DNA from: Klebsiella oxytoca
GTDB taxonomy: Bacteria; Pseudomonadota; Gammaproteobacteria; Enterobacterales; Enterobacteriaceae
Length of the DNA: 64,000 nt
Direction: 5' to 3'
Assembly (NCBI RefSeq): GCF_009707385.1
Contig: NZ_CP046115.1
Span: 3,162,001-3,226,000, forward strand
Part shown: piece by piece, positions 52,727-64,000 of the stretch
How positions within the stretch are numbered: position 1 is the stretch's first letter
Layout: each line of letters begins with the position of its first letter
Position numbers and translations under genes: made by a program
The notes under the pieces: generated by a model
What the model saw: the letters and a program-made list of their open reading frames with translations, nothing else
The model's database searches: none
Told to the model about the DNA's origin: nothing

Positions 52727-52957
52727 TTATTTCTTCTTATGCCACTTATCATCTTCCCCTTTTTCATAATCATTTTTCACCGCGGCCCATGCCACTTTAT
52801 GTGCCGTTTCTTCACGGCTGGCATCATCCCGCCGGTCTTCTTTATGCTTATACTGCTCCCAGGCGCTGTTAAACGCTTCTTTATAAATCTCCTGGGCATG
52901 TGCGGGCAGAACGTGCTGAACGCTGTCGGGTAATTCACTTTTGCTGCTATAGGGCAT
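52727..52957 (-). CDS. chaB: ChaB, putative cation transport regulator
   Basis: A 76-residue acidic/basic helical protein matching ChaB (MPYSSKSELPDSVQHVLPAHAQEI...). Proposed to influence the ChaA antiporter. It ends in a Lys-rich tail (KWHKKK). It is divergent from chaA across 265 bases and lies about 150 bases upstream of chaC. Confidence 0.93.
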   Translation of the reverse strand: MPYSSKSELPDSVQHVLPAHAQEIYKEAFNSAWEQYKHKEDRRDDASREETAHKVAWAAVKNDYEKGEDDKWHKKK

Positions 52958-53222
52958 TACGACCTCCAGTTTTAGCGTGAATAGTAAGTCTGGTAGGGGA
53001 TTAACTGGCTGGCAAGGCGATAGATAAATGAGAAAGATGTTTTAGTAATTATCTGAATACTAAATACAAAACAATGGTAACCACAGTTTATGGCGCTCTA
53101 CCCCTTTTACAGGGTCAGAGTGGTAAATTTAAGTAAAAAAACAAATTTATTTAATCAATGTCTGTTATTTTATTAACTTACGGTATCTATAATTATAACA
53201 CCTGTACAATTGGAGATGGTTC

Positions 53223-54323
53223 ATGACCGAAGCACATGAGGCGGTGAAAACCCGCCACAAGGAGACCTCCCTCGCCTTTCCGGTTCTGGCGCTGGCGGTG
53301 CTGTTTTTCTGGGGAAGCAGCCAGTCACTGCCAGTGGTAGTCGCTATTAATATTTTGGCGCTGGTAGGGATTTTGAGTAGCGCATTCAGCGTCGTTCGTC
53401 ACGCCGACGTTCTGGCACACCGACTCGGCGAACCCTACGGCTCGTTAATTTTAAGCCTTTCAGTAGTTATTCTCGAAGTTAGCCTGATTTCCGCATTAAT
53501 GGCCACCGGCGACGCCGCGCCAACGCTGATGCGTGATACCCTTTATTCAATCATTATGATTGTTACCGGCGGACTGGTTGGCTTCTCTTTACTGCTGGGC
53601 GGACGAAAATTCGCCACCCAGTATATGAATTTGTTCGGTATTAAACAGTACCTTATTGCCCTCTTTCCGCTGGCGATTATCGTTCTGGTTTTCCCGATGG
53701 CGCTGCCCGGCGCGAACTTTACTACCGGCCAGGCGCTGCTGGTGGCGCTGATTTCCGCCGCTATGTATGGCGTGTTCCTGCTGATTCAAACGAAGACGCA
53801 CCAGAGCCTGTTTGTTTATGAACATGAGGATGACGGCGACGACGACGATCCGCATCACGGCAAACCGTCGGCGCATAGCAGCAAATGGCACACCGCCTGG
53901 CTGCTGATCCACCTGATTGCGGTTATTGCAGTGACCAAAATGAACGCGAATCCGCTGGAAACATTACTGACCAGCATGAACGCTCCCGTCGCCTTTACCG
54001 GCTTCCTGGTCGCGCTGCTGATCCTCTCGCCTGAAGGCCTTGGTGCGCTAAAAGCGGTATTGAACAATCAGGTGCAGCGAGCGATGAACCTGTTTTTCGG
54101 CTCGGTACTGGCAACGATTTCTTTGACCGTTCCGGTAGTCACGCTTATCGCTTTCCTCACCGGCAACGAACTGCGATTTGGTCTTGGCGCACCGGAAATG
54201 GTCGTGATGGTCGCCTCGCTGTTGCTGTGTCAGATATCGTTCTCAACCGGGCGCACTAACGTGCTGAACGGCGCGGCGCACCTGGCACTGTTCGCCGCCT
54301 ATCTGATGACCATATTCGCCTGA
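53223..54323 (+). CDS. chaA: Na+(K+,Ca2+)/H+ antiporter ChaA
   Basis: Inner-membrane cation/proton antiporter of the CaCA family, 366 residues, 11 or so helices. Two alpha-repeat motifs lie in LSVVILEVSLISAL (first half) and LLILSPEGLGALKA (second half). A central cytoplasmic loop is very acidic and His-rich (EHEDDGDDDDPHHGK, about 200-215). It exports sodium, calcium or potassium at alkaline pH. It starts behind GGAGATGG. Confidence 0.95.
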   Translation: MTEAHEAVKTRHKETSLAFPVLALAVLFFWGSSQSLPVVVAINILALVGILSSAFSVVRHADVLAHRLGEPYGSLILSLSVVILEVSLISALMATGDAAPTLMRDTLYSIIMIVTGGLVGFSLLLGGRKFATQYMNLFGIKQYLIALFPLAIIVLVFPMALPGANFTTGQALLVALISAAMYGVFLLIQTKTHQSLFVYEHEDDGDDDDPHHGKPSAHSSKWHTAWLLIHLIAVIAVTKMNANPLETLLTSMNAPVAFTGFLVALLILSPEGLGALKAVLNNQVQRAMNLFFGSVLATISLTVPVVTLIAFLTGNELRFGLGAPEMVVMVASLLLCQISFSTGRTNVLNGAAHLALFAAYLMTIFA

Positions 54324-54348
54324 CCCTCTCCCGCCTGGCGGAGAGGTA

Positions 54349-54388
54349 AAAAAAGCCTGCCGGTTTTGCAACGGGCAGGCTTTTTCAT
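54349..54388. terminator. Bidirectional terminator between chaA and kdsA
   Basis: AAAAAAGCCTGCC, loop, GGGCAGGCTTTTT lies between the convergent chaA and kdsA genes. A and T runs flank both sides, so it can serve both. Confidence 0.9.
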
Positions 54389-54399
54389 TTCAGAAGCGA

Positions 54400-55263
<864 letters not shown>

Positions 55264-55360
55264 TTATCAGGGAGTAACCGGAATGGTTTCAGACTAAAGC
55301 CTATCCAATCAGGACTATTTTACTTGCCATTTTGGACCCGGGCAGTGCTCGCAATCCTCA

Positions 55361-55375
55361 CGTACTACGTGTACG
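55361..55375. repeat. Short palindrome in a candidate dispersed element upstream of kdsA
   Basis: CGTAC-TACGT-GTACG is a perfect inverted repeat in the 186-base sirB1-kdsA spacer. The surrounding text (about 55335-55435) looks like a noncoding element I have seen near other enterobacterial genes, so this may be part of a dispersed repeat. No second copy is visible in this window. Confidence 0.35.
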
Positions 55376-55440
55376 CTCCGGTTTCTGCGCGCTGTCCGTA
55401 TCCAAACTGGCTGCGCCAGGAACGCCTGCTGGGATTGGCT

Positions 55441-56253
55441 TTAATGCAATGTAATTTGTTTATGCGAAATAGTGTTGATCTGGGCGCGAATCATCTCGCT
55501 GATAGGATCTTCCGGGCACTGTTCAACAAAGTAGCTGAGATCCTGTAACGCCACGTGATCGCAATCCAGCTGGGCATAAATAAGCCCGCGATCGCGAATT
55601 TCATAGGGGTCTTCCGGGTTAAACTGCAGTAGCGCTTCGCTGGTCCGTAACGCCAGCTCCATCTGCCGCTCTTCCATCAGCGCCGATTTTAACGTGTCGA
55701 GCAGCTTGCGGATCACTTCCGCGTTATCCGCCTCATCAAGGTCTTCGTTAAACAGCTCGGCGACCGGGCTAATATTGCCCTTCAGCCACACTTCAAGCGT
55801 ATGCTCGTTCAGCGTTTCACCGTTAAACGGATTAATGAGCCACATCTCTTCGCTCTCTTCAGGATCCGCGCGAAGCAGCATCTGCGTCGGGAAGATAACC
55901 GGAACCAACGGCAGCGACAAACGCTGGGCAATCCACAACAGAATCGCGCCTAACGACACCGCGCTTCCCTGACGGTTGTTCAGGACTTTATCAAGCCAGA
56001 GAACATCGGACAGACGGTAAACGCCGCGCGAATCGCTGAAGCCCCAGTCATTATAGAAAAGCTCCAGTAGACGCTCTATCTGGCGCTCCTGATCCCACGA
56101 AGAGGCGATCTCCTCCTGCGCCAGGCCCAGCAGCCGCTCCAGCTCATCCTGCACATAGTGCGTCGGAAAATCGTCGCGGATTAATTCAGAAATGAGGACC
56201 ATGCCGTCACATAACGGCGCTTTATTAAATTCGAAATCAGCTAACGACCTCAT
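55441..56253 (-). CDS. sirB1: SirB1/YchA family protein
   Basis: A 270-residue cytoplasmic protein with an N-terminal transglutaminase-like fold (LSLPLVPVIFPTQMLLR region) and a C-terminal TPR-like part (about 180-260). It matches SirB1/YchA. The molecular function is unknown. It lies three bases after sirB2. Confidence 0.92.
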   Translation of the reverse strand: MRSLADFEFNKAPLCDGMVLISELIRDDFPTHYVQDELERLLGLAQEEIASSWDQERQIERLLELFYNDWGFSDSRGVYRLSDVLWLDKVLNNRQGSAVSLGAILLWIAQRLSLPLVPVIFPTQMLLRADPEESEEMWLINPFNGETLNEHTLEVWLKGNISPVAELFNEDLDEADNAEVIRKLLDTLKSALMEERQMELALRTSEALLQFNPEDPYEIRDRGLIYAQLDCDHVALQDLSYFVEQCPEDPISEMIRAQINTISHKQITLH

Positions 56254-56256
56254 GCC

Positions 56257-56649
56257 TTACCCCAGTAACGGTATTCTTGTGATGGCGAGTTGAATAATGA
56301 TAAACAACACCACCAGGGCCAGCAGAAAGGCGACAAACCGGCTCTGCTGACTGCGCGAGCGACGACGGCCCAGCGCGATAAATCCCAATGCAATATAAAT
56401 GATAACGCCAAACAGCTTTTCAGTCAGCCATGTACCTTCTTCGGTAAACGGCAGAGAGTGCGTTAATGCCATTAAACCCGCCCCGCTGAGAAACAGCAGC
56501 GTATCGCTGCAGTGCGGCACAATACGCACCCAGCGCTGGTGGAACAGGCGATGACCGCTCCAGCTCCACCAGTAGCGCAGCACGAACAGACTGACCGAAA
56601 CCACTACGCAGGCAATATGCAGATACAGAACCGCGCTAAACAGATTCAT
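56257..56649 (-). CDS. sirB2: SirB2 family membrane protein
   Basis: A 130-residue inner-membrane protein with four hydrophobic segments, matching SirB2 (YchQ). Its ATG overlaps the prmC stop by four bases (56646-56649). No defined biochemical role is known to me. Confidence 0.92.
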   Translation of the reverse strand: MNLFSAVLYLHIACVVVSVSLFVLRYWWSWSGHRLFHQRWVRIVPHCSDTLLFLSGAGLMALTHSLPFTEEGTWLTEKLFGVIIYIALGFIALGRRRSRSQQSRFVAFLLALVVLFIIIQLAITRIPLLG

Positions 56650-57488
56650 GCGCCTCCCTGATATTGCCCGAGCGTCAGGCGCTCGTTGTCGCCATAGTCG
56701 CGGCAGGTGGCGATATTGCGATAGCCCGCCTCGCGAAAGATTTCACGCACGGCTTCCCCCTGAGTCCAACCGTGTTCCAGCAGCACAAAGCCGCCGGAAG
56801 TCAGAAAACGGCGACCTTCACGAATGATATGTGCCAGATCGGCCAGACCGCCGTCGGCGGCGACCAGCGCCGTTTTCGGCTCAAAGCGCACATCGCCCTG
56901 CGCAAGATGCGGGTCGGCGGCGTCGATATAGGGCGGGTTGCTGACGATAAAGTCGAACTGCTGGCCGGCAAGCGAGCTAAACCAGTGGCTTTGCTGCACG
57001 GTGACGTTCTCAATGGCGAGGTGCTCAACGTTTCGCGCCGCCAGCGCAACCGCGTCGGGCATAAAGTCAACGGCGGTGACATGACAATCCGGACGCTCGC
57101 TGGCCAGCGCCAGAGCGATAGCCCCGGTGCCGGTGCCGAGATCGAGAAGACGACACGGTTTATCAGGTAAACGCGCCAGAGTCTGCTCAACCAGGCACTC
57201 GGTATCCGGACGCGGGATCAGCGTCGCGGGCGAAACGAACAACGGCAACGACCAGAATTCACGCTGGCCCACCAGGTGAGCCACCGGCTCGCCCCGCGCA
57301 CGACGGCTCAGCAGCGTTTCCAGCTCAGCGGCCTGCTCTGCCGTCAGCGTCGTTTCACCAAACGCGAAAATAAAAGTCCGCGCTTTGCCGGTCACGTGAC
57401 CAAGCAAAATTTCGGCATCCCGGCGCGGGCTTTCACTTTGGCTCAGGCGGGCGATGGCCTGCGTCAGCCACTGCTGAAAAGTCATCAT
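56646..57488 (-). CDS. prmC: Release factor glutamine methyltransferase PrmC
   Basis: Methylates the Gln of the GGQ motif in release factors RF1 and RF2. It has 280 residues. The SAM-binding motif is [15 protein letters not shown] (about 116-130) and the catalytic NPPY is in [13 protein letters not shown]. It overlaps the end of its substrate gene prfA (ATGATGA). ATG 57485 is an alternative start one codon later. Confidence 0.97.
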   Translation of the reverse strand: MMTFQQWLTQAIARLSQSESPRRDAEILLGHVTGKARTFIFAFGETTLTAEQAAELETLLSRRARGEPVAHLVGQREFWSLPLFVSPATLIPRPDTECLVEQTLARLPDKPCRLLDLGTGTGAIALALASERPDCHVTAVDFMPDAVALAARNVEHLAIENVTVQQSHWFSSLAGQQFDFIVSNPPYIDAADPHLAQGDVRFEPKTALVAADGGLADLAHIIREGRRFLTSGGFVLLEHGWTQGEAVREIFREAGYRNIATCRDYGDNERLTLGQYQGGA

Positions 57489-58567
57489 TCCTGCTCGGAA
57501 AGGGCTGCCAGCTGATCGGCCTGGTATTCCTGAACGATCGGCTCAATCAGCATATCCAGCTTGCCTTCCATCGCTTCATCCAGCCGGTAAAGCGTCAGGT
57601 TGATGCGATGATCGGTCACCCGGCCCTGCGGATAGTTATAGGTGCGGTTGCGGTCGCTGCGATCGCCGCTGCCCAGCAGGTTGCGCCGTTCGGAGGCTTC
57701 CGCCTGCTGCCGCCTGGACACTTCCGCGGCGCGGATACGCGCGCCCAGCACCGATAGCGCTTTGGCTTTGTTTTTGTGCTGAGAACGTTCGTCCTGACAC
57801 TCGACGACAATGCCGGTCGGCAAGTGGGTAATACGAATCGCTGAATCGGTGGTGTTAACGTGCTGACCACCCGCGCCGGAGGAGCGGAAGGTATCAATAC
57901 GCAGGTCCGCCGGATTGATATCCGGCATTTCGGCTTCCGGCAGCTCCGGCATCACCGCCACGGTACAAGCGGAAGTATGGATACGGCCCTGAGATTCGGT
58001 AGCCGGAACGCGCTGAACGCGATGGCCGCCGGATTCAAACTTCAGACGCCCATAGACGCCGTCACCGCTAATTTTCGCGATCACTTCTTTAAAGCCGCCG
58101 TGCTCGCCTTCGCTGGCGCTCATGATTTCCACACGCCAGCGGCGTGATTCCGCGTAACGGCTGTACATACGGAACAGATCGCCGGCGAACAGCGCCGCTT
58201 CGTCGCCGCCGGTACCGGCGCGAACTTCCACAAAAGCGTTGCGCTCATCGTCCGGATCTTTAGGCAGCAACAGAACCTGCAGCTGCTGCTCCATCTGTTC
58301 GCCCTTTTCTTTCGCTTCGAGCAGCTCTTCCTGCGCCATTTCACGCATTTCCGGATCGTCGAGCATCATTTGCGCGGCTTCGATATCATCCTGCAGCTGT
58401 CGCCAGTCGGTGTAACAGCGGGCAACATCGCTCAACTGCGCGTATTCGCGCGATAACGCGCGGAACTTATCCTGATCGGCGATAGTCGCGGCATCGCCGA
58501 GTAGCGCCTGAACTTCCTCATGGCGTTCGTAAAGGGCTTCCAGTTTGGCAACAATAGAAGGCTTCAT
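57485..58567 (-). CDS. prfA: Peptide chain release factor 1
   Basis: RF1, recognising UAG and UAA, 360 residues. The stop-codon reading motif is PAT in [10 protein letters not shown], and the peptidyl-tRNA hydrolysis GGQ is in [13 protein letters not shown]. The frame extends 33 codons upstream into the hemA end, but [16 protein letters not shown] at 58567 is the family start. It follows hemA by 43 bases. Confidence 0.98.
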   Translation of the reverse strand: MKPSIVAKLEALYERHEEVQALLGDAATIADQDKFRALSREYAQLSDVARCYTDWRQLQDDIEAAQMMLDDPEMREMAQEELLEAKEKGEQMEQQLQVLLLPKDPDDERNAFVEVRAGTGGDEAALFAGDLFRMYSRYAESRRWRVEIMSASEGEHGGFKEVIAKISGDGVYGRLKFESGGHRVQRVPATESQGRIHTSACTVAVMPELPEAEMPDINPADLRIDTFRSSGAGGQHVNTTDSAIRITHLPTGIVVECQDERSQHKNKAKALSVLGARIRAAEVSRRQQAEASERRNLLGSGDRSDRNRTYNYPQGRVTDHRINLTLYRLDEAMEGKLDMLIEPIVQEYQADQLAALSEQE

Positions 58568-58610
58568 AGGCGTGAATTCACCCTGTCCTGAAAATAGAGA
58601 GAAAGGTGCG

Positions 58611-59867
58611 CTATTCCAGCCCGAGGCTGTTGCGCAGAATATGCAGACGTTCATCATCCCCGTCACGGGCGGCCTGCTGAAGAGATTTGGTTGGCGAATG
58701 GATCAGGCGGTTAGTTAATTTGCGCGCCAGGTCCTGCATGATTTCCTGCGCATCGCCGCCCTGATTCAGCGCAGCCAGCGCTTTTGCCGTCAGCTCCTCA
58801 CGGACCTGCTCGGCCTGGGAGCGATATTCGCGGATAGTCTCGCTGGCGCTCTGGGCGCGCAGCCAGGCCATAAACTCGCTGGTTTCCTGCTCAACAATGG
58901 TTTCCGCCTGTACCGCCGCGGCTTTACGCTGCGCCAGATTATGCTGAATGATGTTTTGCAGGTCGTCCACGCTGTAGAGATAGGCGTTCGCCAGTTTGCC
59001 AACTTCCGGCTCGACATCGCGCGGAACGGCGATATCGACCAGCAGCATCGGCTGATTGCGACGCGCTTTCAGCGCGCGCTCCACCATCCCTTTTCCAATA
59101 ATCGGCAGCGGGCTGGCGGTGGAACTAATAATAATATCGGCCTCTTTCAGCCGCTCGTCGATATCGCTCAGCGCAATCACTTCTGCGCCGACTTCATCAG
59201 CCAGCGCCTGAGCGCGCTCGCGGGTGCGGTTGGCAATCACCATTTTGCGCACTTTATGCTCGCGCAAATGGCGAGCCACCAGCTCAATGGTCTCACCGGC
59301 GCCGACCAGCAGCACGGTAACGCTGGATAAAGATTCAAAGATTTGCCGGGCCAGCGTACAGGCGGCAAAAGCTACGGAGACCGCGCTGGCGCCGATATCG
59401 GTTTCGGTACGTACGCGTTTGGCCACCGAGAACGACTTCTGGAACATACGCTCCAGCTCGCTCACGTGCAGATGCCCGCGGCTGGAATCAGCAAACGCTT
59501 TTTTCACCTGCCCGAGGATCTGCGGCTCGCCAAGCACCAGCGAATCAAGGCCGCTGGCGACGCGCATTAAATGGCTGACTGCATCGTTGTCCTGATGCCA
59601 GTAAAGGCTGTTGCGCAGATCTTCTTCGTTTAAGCCGTGGTAGTCGCACAGCCAGCGGATGAGAACTTCCTGAAGGTTATCCTGCTCTTCGACGCTGAGA
59701 TAGAGTTCCGTTCGGTTACAGGTCGACAGCACCACCCCGCCCTGCACCATTGGCTGGGCAAGTAAGCTCTCCAGCGCCTGATCGAGCGTATCCGGCGAAA
59801 ACGTTACGCGTTCTCGCAGCGCTACAGGAGCTGTTTTATGGTTAATGCCAAGAGCTAATAGGGTCAT
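58611..59867 (-). CDS. hemA: Glutamyl-tRNA reductase
   Basis: First committed step of C5 tetrapyrrole synthesis: reduces Glu-tRNA to glutamate-1-semialdehyde. It has 418 residues. The catalytic Cys50 is in STCNRTELY. The NADPH-binding domain (about 160-310) contains [17 protein letters not shown], and the C-terminal dimerisation helix follows. The N terminus [12 protein letters not shown] is the region that governs haem-triggered proteolysis in E. coli. It is divergent from lolB. Confidence 0.98.
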   Translation of the reverse strand: MTLLALGINHKTAPVALRERVTFSPDTLDQALESLLAQPMVQGGVVLSTCNRTELYLSVEEQDNLQEVLIRWLCDYHGLNEEDLRNSLYWHQDNDAVSHLMRVASGLDSLVLGEPQILGQVKKAFADSSRGHLHVSELERMFQKSFSVAKRVRTETDIGASAVSVAFAACTLARQIFESLSSVTVLLVGAGETIELVARHLREHKVRKMVIANRTRERAQALADEVGAEVIALSDIDERLKEADIIISSTASPLPIIGKGMVERALKARRNQPMLLVDIAVPRDVEPEVGKLANAYLYSVDDLQNIIQHNLAQRKAAAVQAETIVEQETSEFMAWLRAQSASETIREYRSQAEQVREELTAKALAALNQGGDAQEIMQDLARKLTNRLIHSPTKSLQQAARDGDDERLHILRNSLGLE

Positions 59868-60140
59868 TGTGAGGGAGTAGTACCAGCGTTGCTAAGGTTA
59901 GTCTGCAGGCATCATACAGGATGCGCGTAATCAATAAAAGAGAGGCTCCCCTTTTGGAGTAATAGCTAATCTGTAATAGCCATTAACGGTAATTTTTTGA
60001 TTTCAGACAACTTGAACGTAGACGCTACCGCCCGGCAACGCTAGCATTAATGGTTATTATTGTAACCCGCTACACAAATCGGCCGCCTGTTTCTCTCATT
60101 CGCCGTATTTCACTGTAGACATCAAGGATTTGTCATCATT

Positions 60141-60752
60141 ATGAATCGACTGTTCCGCCTGTTGCCGCTGGCAAGCCTCGTTCTGACCGCCTGTACAATT
60201 AATGCACCGAAAGGGCCTGGTAAAAGCCCGGATTCTCCGCAGTGGCGTCAGCACCAGCAAGATGTCCGCAATCTTAATCAGTTCCAGACGCGCGGCGCTT
60301 TTGCTTATCTCTCAGATGAACAAAAGGTGTATGCCCGCTTCTTCTGGCAGCAAACCGGCCAGGATCGCTATCGCCTGCTGCTGACGAACCCTCTCGGCAG
60401 CACCGAGCTATCGCTAACCGCCCAACCGGGCAGCGTACAGCTTATTGACAATAAAGGAAAAACCTACACGGCTACCGATGCGGAAGAGATGATTGGCCGC
60501 CTGACCGGCATGCCGATTCCGCTCAATAGCCTGCGTCAATGGATTATCGGCCTGCCGGGCGACGCCACCGACTACTCTCTTGACGACCAGTACCGCCTGC
60601 GCGAACTGAACTACGCCCAGAACGGCAAAACCTGGCACGTTACTTACGGCGGCTACACCTCCGACACCAAACCTTCGCTCCCGGCCAATATGGAACTTAA
60701 CGACGGCAGTCAGCGCATCAAGCTGAAAATGGATAACTGGATTGTGAAATGA
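60141..60752 (+). CDS. lolB: Outer-membrane lipoprotein receptor LolB
   Basis: Accepts lipoproteins from LolA and inserts them in the outer membrane. It has 203 residues. Lipobox LTAC gives Cys18, followed by Thr, consistent with outer-membrane sorting. The mature body forms the LolA/B half-barrel, with the exposed-loop segment [12 protein letters not shown]. Its stop overlaps the ispE start by four bases. Confidence 0.97.
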   Translation: MNRLFRLLPLASLVLTACTINAPKGPGKSPDSPQWRQHQQDVRNLNQFQTRGAFAYLSDEQKVYARFFWQQTGQDRYRLLLTNPLGSTELSLTAQPGSVQLIDNKGKTYTATDAEEMIGRLTGMPIPLNSLRQWIIGLPGDATDYSLDDQYRLRELNYAQNGKTWHVTYGGYTSDTKPSLPANMELNDGSQRIKLKMDNWIVK

Positions 60753-61600
60753 TGACCCGCTGGCCTTCACCCGCAAAGCTGAACCTGTTTTTGTACATTA
60801 CCGGGCAGCGCGCCGACGGCTATCACACGCTGCAGACGCTGTTTCAGTTTCTCGATTATGGCGACACGCTGACGATTGAACCGCGCGGCGATGGCCAACT
60901 GCGTCTTCTGACGCCGGTTGACGGCGTGCCGGATGAAGAGAACCTGATTATCCGCGCGGCCAGGCTACTAATGCAGGCGGCGGAAAAAGCCGGGACGCTG
61001 CCCGTCGGCAGCGGTGCCGATATCAGTATCGACAAGATTCTACCGATGGGCGGCGGCCTCGGCGGCGGCTCATCCAACGCCGCAACCGTACTGGTGGCGC
61101 TTAATCATATATGGGGCTGTCATCTTTCAGAAGATGAGCTGGCGGCGTTGGGTCTGCAGCTGGGCGCCGACGTGCCGGTTTTCGTCCGCGGACATGCGGC
61201 CTTTGCCGAAGGCGTAGGGGAAATTCTGACCCCGGCTGAACCCGAGGAAAAATGGTACCTGGTGGCGCATCCTGGAGTCAGCATTCCAACGCCGATCATT
61301 TTTCGCGATCCGGAGCTGCCGCGTAATACACCGTCCAGGTCAATTAATACGTTATTAAAATGTAAATTCGGCAATGATTGCGAGGTTATCGCAAGAAAAC
61401 GTTTTCGTGAGGTTGATGCAGCGCTTTCCTGGCTGTTAGAATATGCGCCGTCGCGCCTGACTGGCACCGGTGCATGTGTTTTTGCTGAATTTGACACAGA
61501 ATCCGCCGCTCGTCAGGTGCTTGAAAAAGCCCCGGCATGGCTGCATGGCTTCGTGGCGCGAGGTGTTAACATCTCTCCGCTCAAGCAGGCGCTGCGCTAA
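60749..61600 (+). CDS. ispE: 4-diphosphocytidyl-2-C-methylerythritol kinase
   Basis: GHMP kinase of the MEP isoprenoid pathway, 283 residues. ATP-binding loop [14 protein letters not shown] at about 98-111; substrate contacts in [20 protein letters not shown], residues 7-26. ATG 60749 overlaps the lolB stop (ATGATGA). prs lies 182 bases downstream. Confidence 0.97.
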   Translation: MMTRWPSPAKLNLFLYITGQRADGYHTLQTLFQFLDYGDTLTIEPRGDGQLRLLTPVDGVPDEENLIIRAARLLMQAAEKAGTLPVGSGADISIDKILPMGGGLGGGSSNAATVLVALNHIWGCHLSEDELAALGLQLGADVPVFVRGHAAFAEGVGEILTPAEPEEKWYLVAHPGVSIPTPIIFRDPELPRNTPSRSINTLLKCKFGNDCEVIARKRFREVDAALSWLLEYAPSRLTGTGACVFAEFDTESAARQVLEKAPAWLHGFVARGVNISPLKQALR

Positions 61601-61713
61601 TTTTTGCTGGTTTCAGCAAATTCGGTGAAAACGCCGGGGATACTGAGTTACGGTGACAACGTCACCCTGTTCCAGACGTTGCATCGGGCTCTTTAAATAC
61701 ACCGCCTGGATGA

Positions 61714-62730
<1,017 letters not shown>

Positions 62731-62743
62731 TCGGACCTGGCAC

Positions 62744-62773
62744 AAAAACCCGCTGCGGCGGGTTTTTTTGTCT
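62744..62773 (+). terminator. Terminator after prs
   Basis: AAAACCCGC-TGC-GGCGGGTTTTTTT follows the prs stop by about 15 bases. Confidence 0.9.
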
Positions 62774-62805
62774 CTGAACCTTTTATTCTTCCACAAAATC
62801 ATTCG

Positions 62806-62925
62806 GCATGCGTTGATGCGGCAAGTGAATGTATTCCCGGGAGCGTAGGTTAGTACGTGACCGGGTAAATGAACGCAGCCAACACAGAGGCATCCCGAAG
62901 GATGACGTGGAAATGACTAATGCCT
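62806..62925. repeat. Degenerate copy of a short dispersed repeat
   Basis: The prs-dauA spacer holds CCCGGGAGCGTAGGTTAGTA followed by GTGACCGGGTAAATGAACG and CAGCCAACACA. Compared with the element at 51235-51385, the core words (GAGC, GTA-G, CGGG, AA-GA-CG, AGCC-ACA) occur in the same order. It is probably a worn member of the same repeat class. Otherwise no gene is seen in this spacer. Confidence 0.4.
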
Positions 62926-62978
62926 CCTTCACCTGCCATTTAGTTGACAGATGATGCGCTCATGGATGAAACATTATT

Positions 62979-64000
62979 GTGAACAGATTATTTTCCTCAC
63001 ACGTGATGCCTTTCCGCGCCCTCATCGACGCTTGCTGGAAAGAGAAATATACCGCTTCGCGGTTTACCCGCGATGTAATTGCCGGGATTACCGTCGGAAT
63101 TATCGCTATTCCGCTGGCGATGGCTCTGGCAATTGGTAGCGGCGTGGCGCCGCAGTACGGTCTCTATACCTCCGCAGTGGCGGGGATCGTCATTGCATTA
63201 ACCGGCGGCTCGCGCTTCAGCGTTTCCGGGCCAACCGCCGCATTCGTGGTGATTCTGTACCCGGTCTCACAGCAGTTCGGCCTGGCAGGACTGCTGGTTG
63301 CGACGTTAATGTCGGGGATCTTCCTGATTCTGTTCGGCCTGGCACGCTTTGGCCGCCTGATCGAGTATATTCCACTATCGGTTACCCTTGGCTTCACCTC
63401 GGGGATCGGTATCACCATTGCTACCATGCAGATTAAAGATTTTCTCGGCCTGCAAATGGCGCACGTGCCGGAACATTATCTGCAGAAAGTCGGCGCGCTG
63501 TTTATGGCTCTACCCACCGTGAATCCCGGCGATGCCGCCATCGGCATTGTCACGTTGGGTACGCTGATCCTCTGGCCGCGCCTCGGTATTCGTCTGCCGG
63601 GCCATCTTCCGGCCCTGCTGGCAGGCTGCGCGGTGATGGGCGTGGTCAATCTGTTTGGGGGCAACGTCGCCACCATTGGCTCACAGTTCCACTATATTCT
63701 CGCCGACGGCAGCCAGGGCAACGGTATTCCACAGCTGCTGCCGCAGCTGGTGCTGCCGTGGGATATGCCGGGTTCAGACTTCACGCTCAGCTGGGCTTCA
63801 CTGCAGGCGCTGCTGCCAGCGGCGTTTTCCATGGCGATGCTCGGCGCGATTGAATCCCTGCTCTGCGCCGTAGTGCTGGACGGCATGACCGGCACCAAAC
63901 ACAAGGCCAACAGCGAGCTCGTAGGCCAGGGTCTTGGCAATATCGTCGCTCCGTTCTTCGGCGGCATTACCGCCACCGCCGCCATCGCCCGCTCGGCGGC
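62979..64000 (+). CDS. dauA: DauA, SLC26-family dicarboxylate transporter (N-terminal part, cut by window edge)
   Basis: SulP/SLC26 transporter, known in E. coli for aerobic C4-dicarboxylate (succinate) uptake. 340 codons are visible from GTG 62979 (start [12 protein letters not shown], matching the E. coli N terminus); an ATG at 63006 is a possible alternative. Recognisable segments are [36 protein letters not shown] and the [20 protein letters not shown] stretch. The C-terminal STAS domain lies beyond base 64000. The frame has no stop within the window. Confidence 0.95.
   Translation, partial: MNRLFSSHVMPFRALIDACWKEKYTASRFTRDVIAGITVGIIAIPLAMALAIGSGVAPQYGLYTSAVAGIVIALTGGSRFSVSGPTAAFVVILYPVSQQFGLAGLLVATLMSGIFLILFGLARFGRLIEYIPLSVTLGFTSGIGITIATMQIKDFLGLQMAHVPEHYLQKVGALFMALPTVNPGDAAIGIVTLGTLILWPRLGIRLPGHLPALLAGCAVMGVVNLFGGNVATIGSQFHYILADGSQGNGIPQLLPQLVLPWDMPGSDFTLSWASLQALLPAAFSMAMLGAIESLLCAVVLDGMTGTKHKANSELVGQGLGNIVAPFFGGITATAAIARSA

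Overview
The window is a contiguous stretch of enterobacterial core chromosome. Protein sequences, start codons (AUU for infC, GUG for prs and yciI) and operon junctions are all of the Escherichia/Klebsiella type. Several details point to the Klebsiella/Raoultella/Enterobacter side of the Enterobacteriaceae rather than Escherichia: a 135-residue H-NS, a TonB with long EP and KP runs, a short zinc-ribbon K+ channel instead of full-length Kch, and yniA lying directly next to tonB. I do not make a species call from sequence alone.

Layout. (1) 1-10.4 kb, minus strand: btuD (cut by the window edge), btuE, an inserted plus-strand MetQ/NlpA-like lipoprotein gene, btuC, then the translation operon thrS-infC-rpmI-rplT-pheM-pheS-pheT-ihfA, with three visible translation or attenuation controls. 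(2) 10.8-14.7 kb: an unknown small exported protein, ydiY, pfkB, ydiZ, yniA. (3) 14.7-26.1 kb: tonB, yciI, yciY, clsA, yciU, a zinc-ribbon voltage-gated K+ channel, oppABCDF, snatA (ychE). (4) 26.5-35.7 kb: adhE, tdk, a small membrane protein, hns, galU, rssB, rssA, ychJ, purU. (5) 35.7-38 kb: two tRNA-Tyr genes with a downstream array of about 178-bp repeats carrying tRNA 3' ends (rtT type), then a divergent Lrp-type regulator and EamA transporter pair. (6) 38-49.2 kb: the nitrate respiration locus narIJHG-narK-narXL with FNR and NarL sites. (7) 49.2-64 kb: ychO, ychN, a small DUF1883-like protein, chaC, chaB, chaA, kdsA, sirB1, sirB2, prmC, prfA, hemA, lolB, ispE, prs and the start of dauA.

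How the genes work together. Region 1 combines cobalamin uptake with tRNA charging and ribosome assembly. thrS, infC, rpmI/rplT and pheST each carry, or are known to carry, feedback control at the RNA level. Region 6 is a self-contained anaerobic nitrate module: sensor NarX, regulator NarL, transporter NarK and reductase NarGHI with its chaperone NarJ. Region 7 joins tetrapyrrole synthesis (hemA), release factor and its methylase (prfA, prmC), KDO synthesis (kdsA), lipoprotein sorting (lolB), isoprenoid synthesis (ispE) and PRPP synthesis (prs).

I found no prophage, insertion sequence with a transposase, CRISPR array or obvious new defence system. The unusual features are modest: the lipoprotein gene splitting btuCED, the channel with a double CxxC tail, the tRNA-derived repeat array, the nar operon terminator lying inside the coding end of a transporter gene, and three small genes of unknown role.
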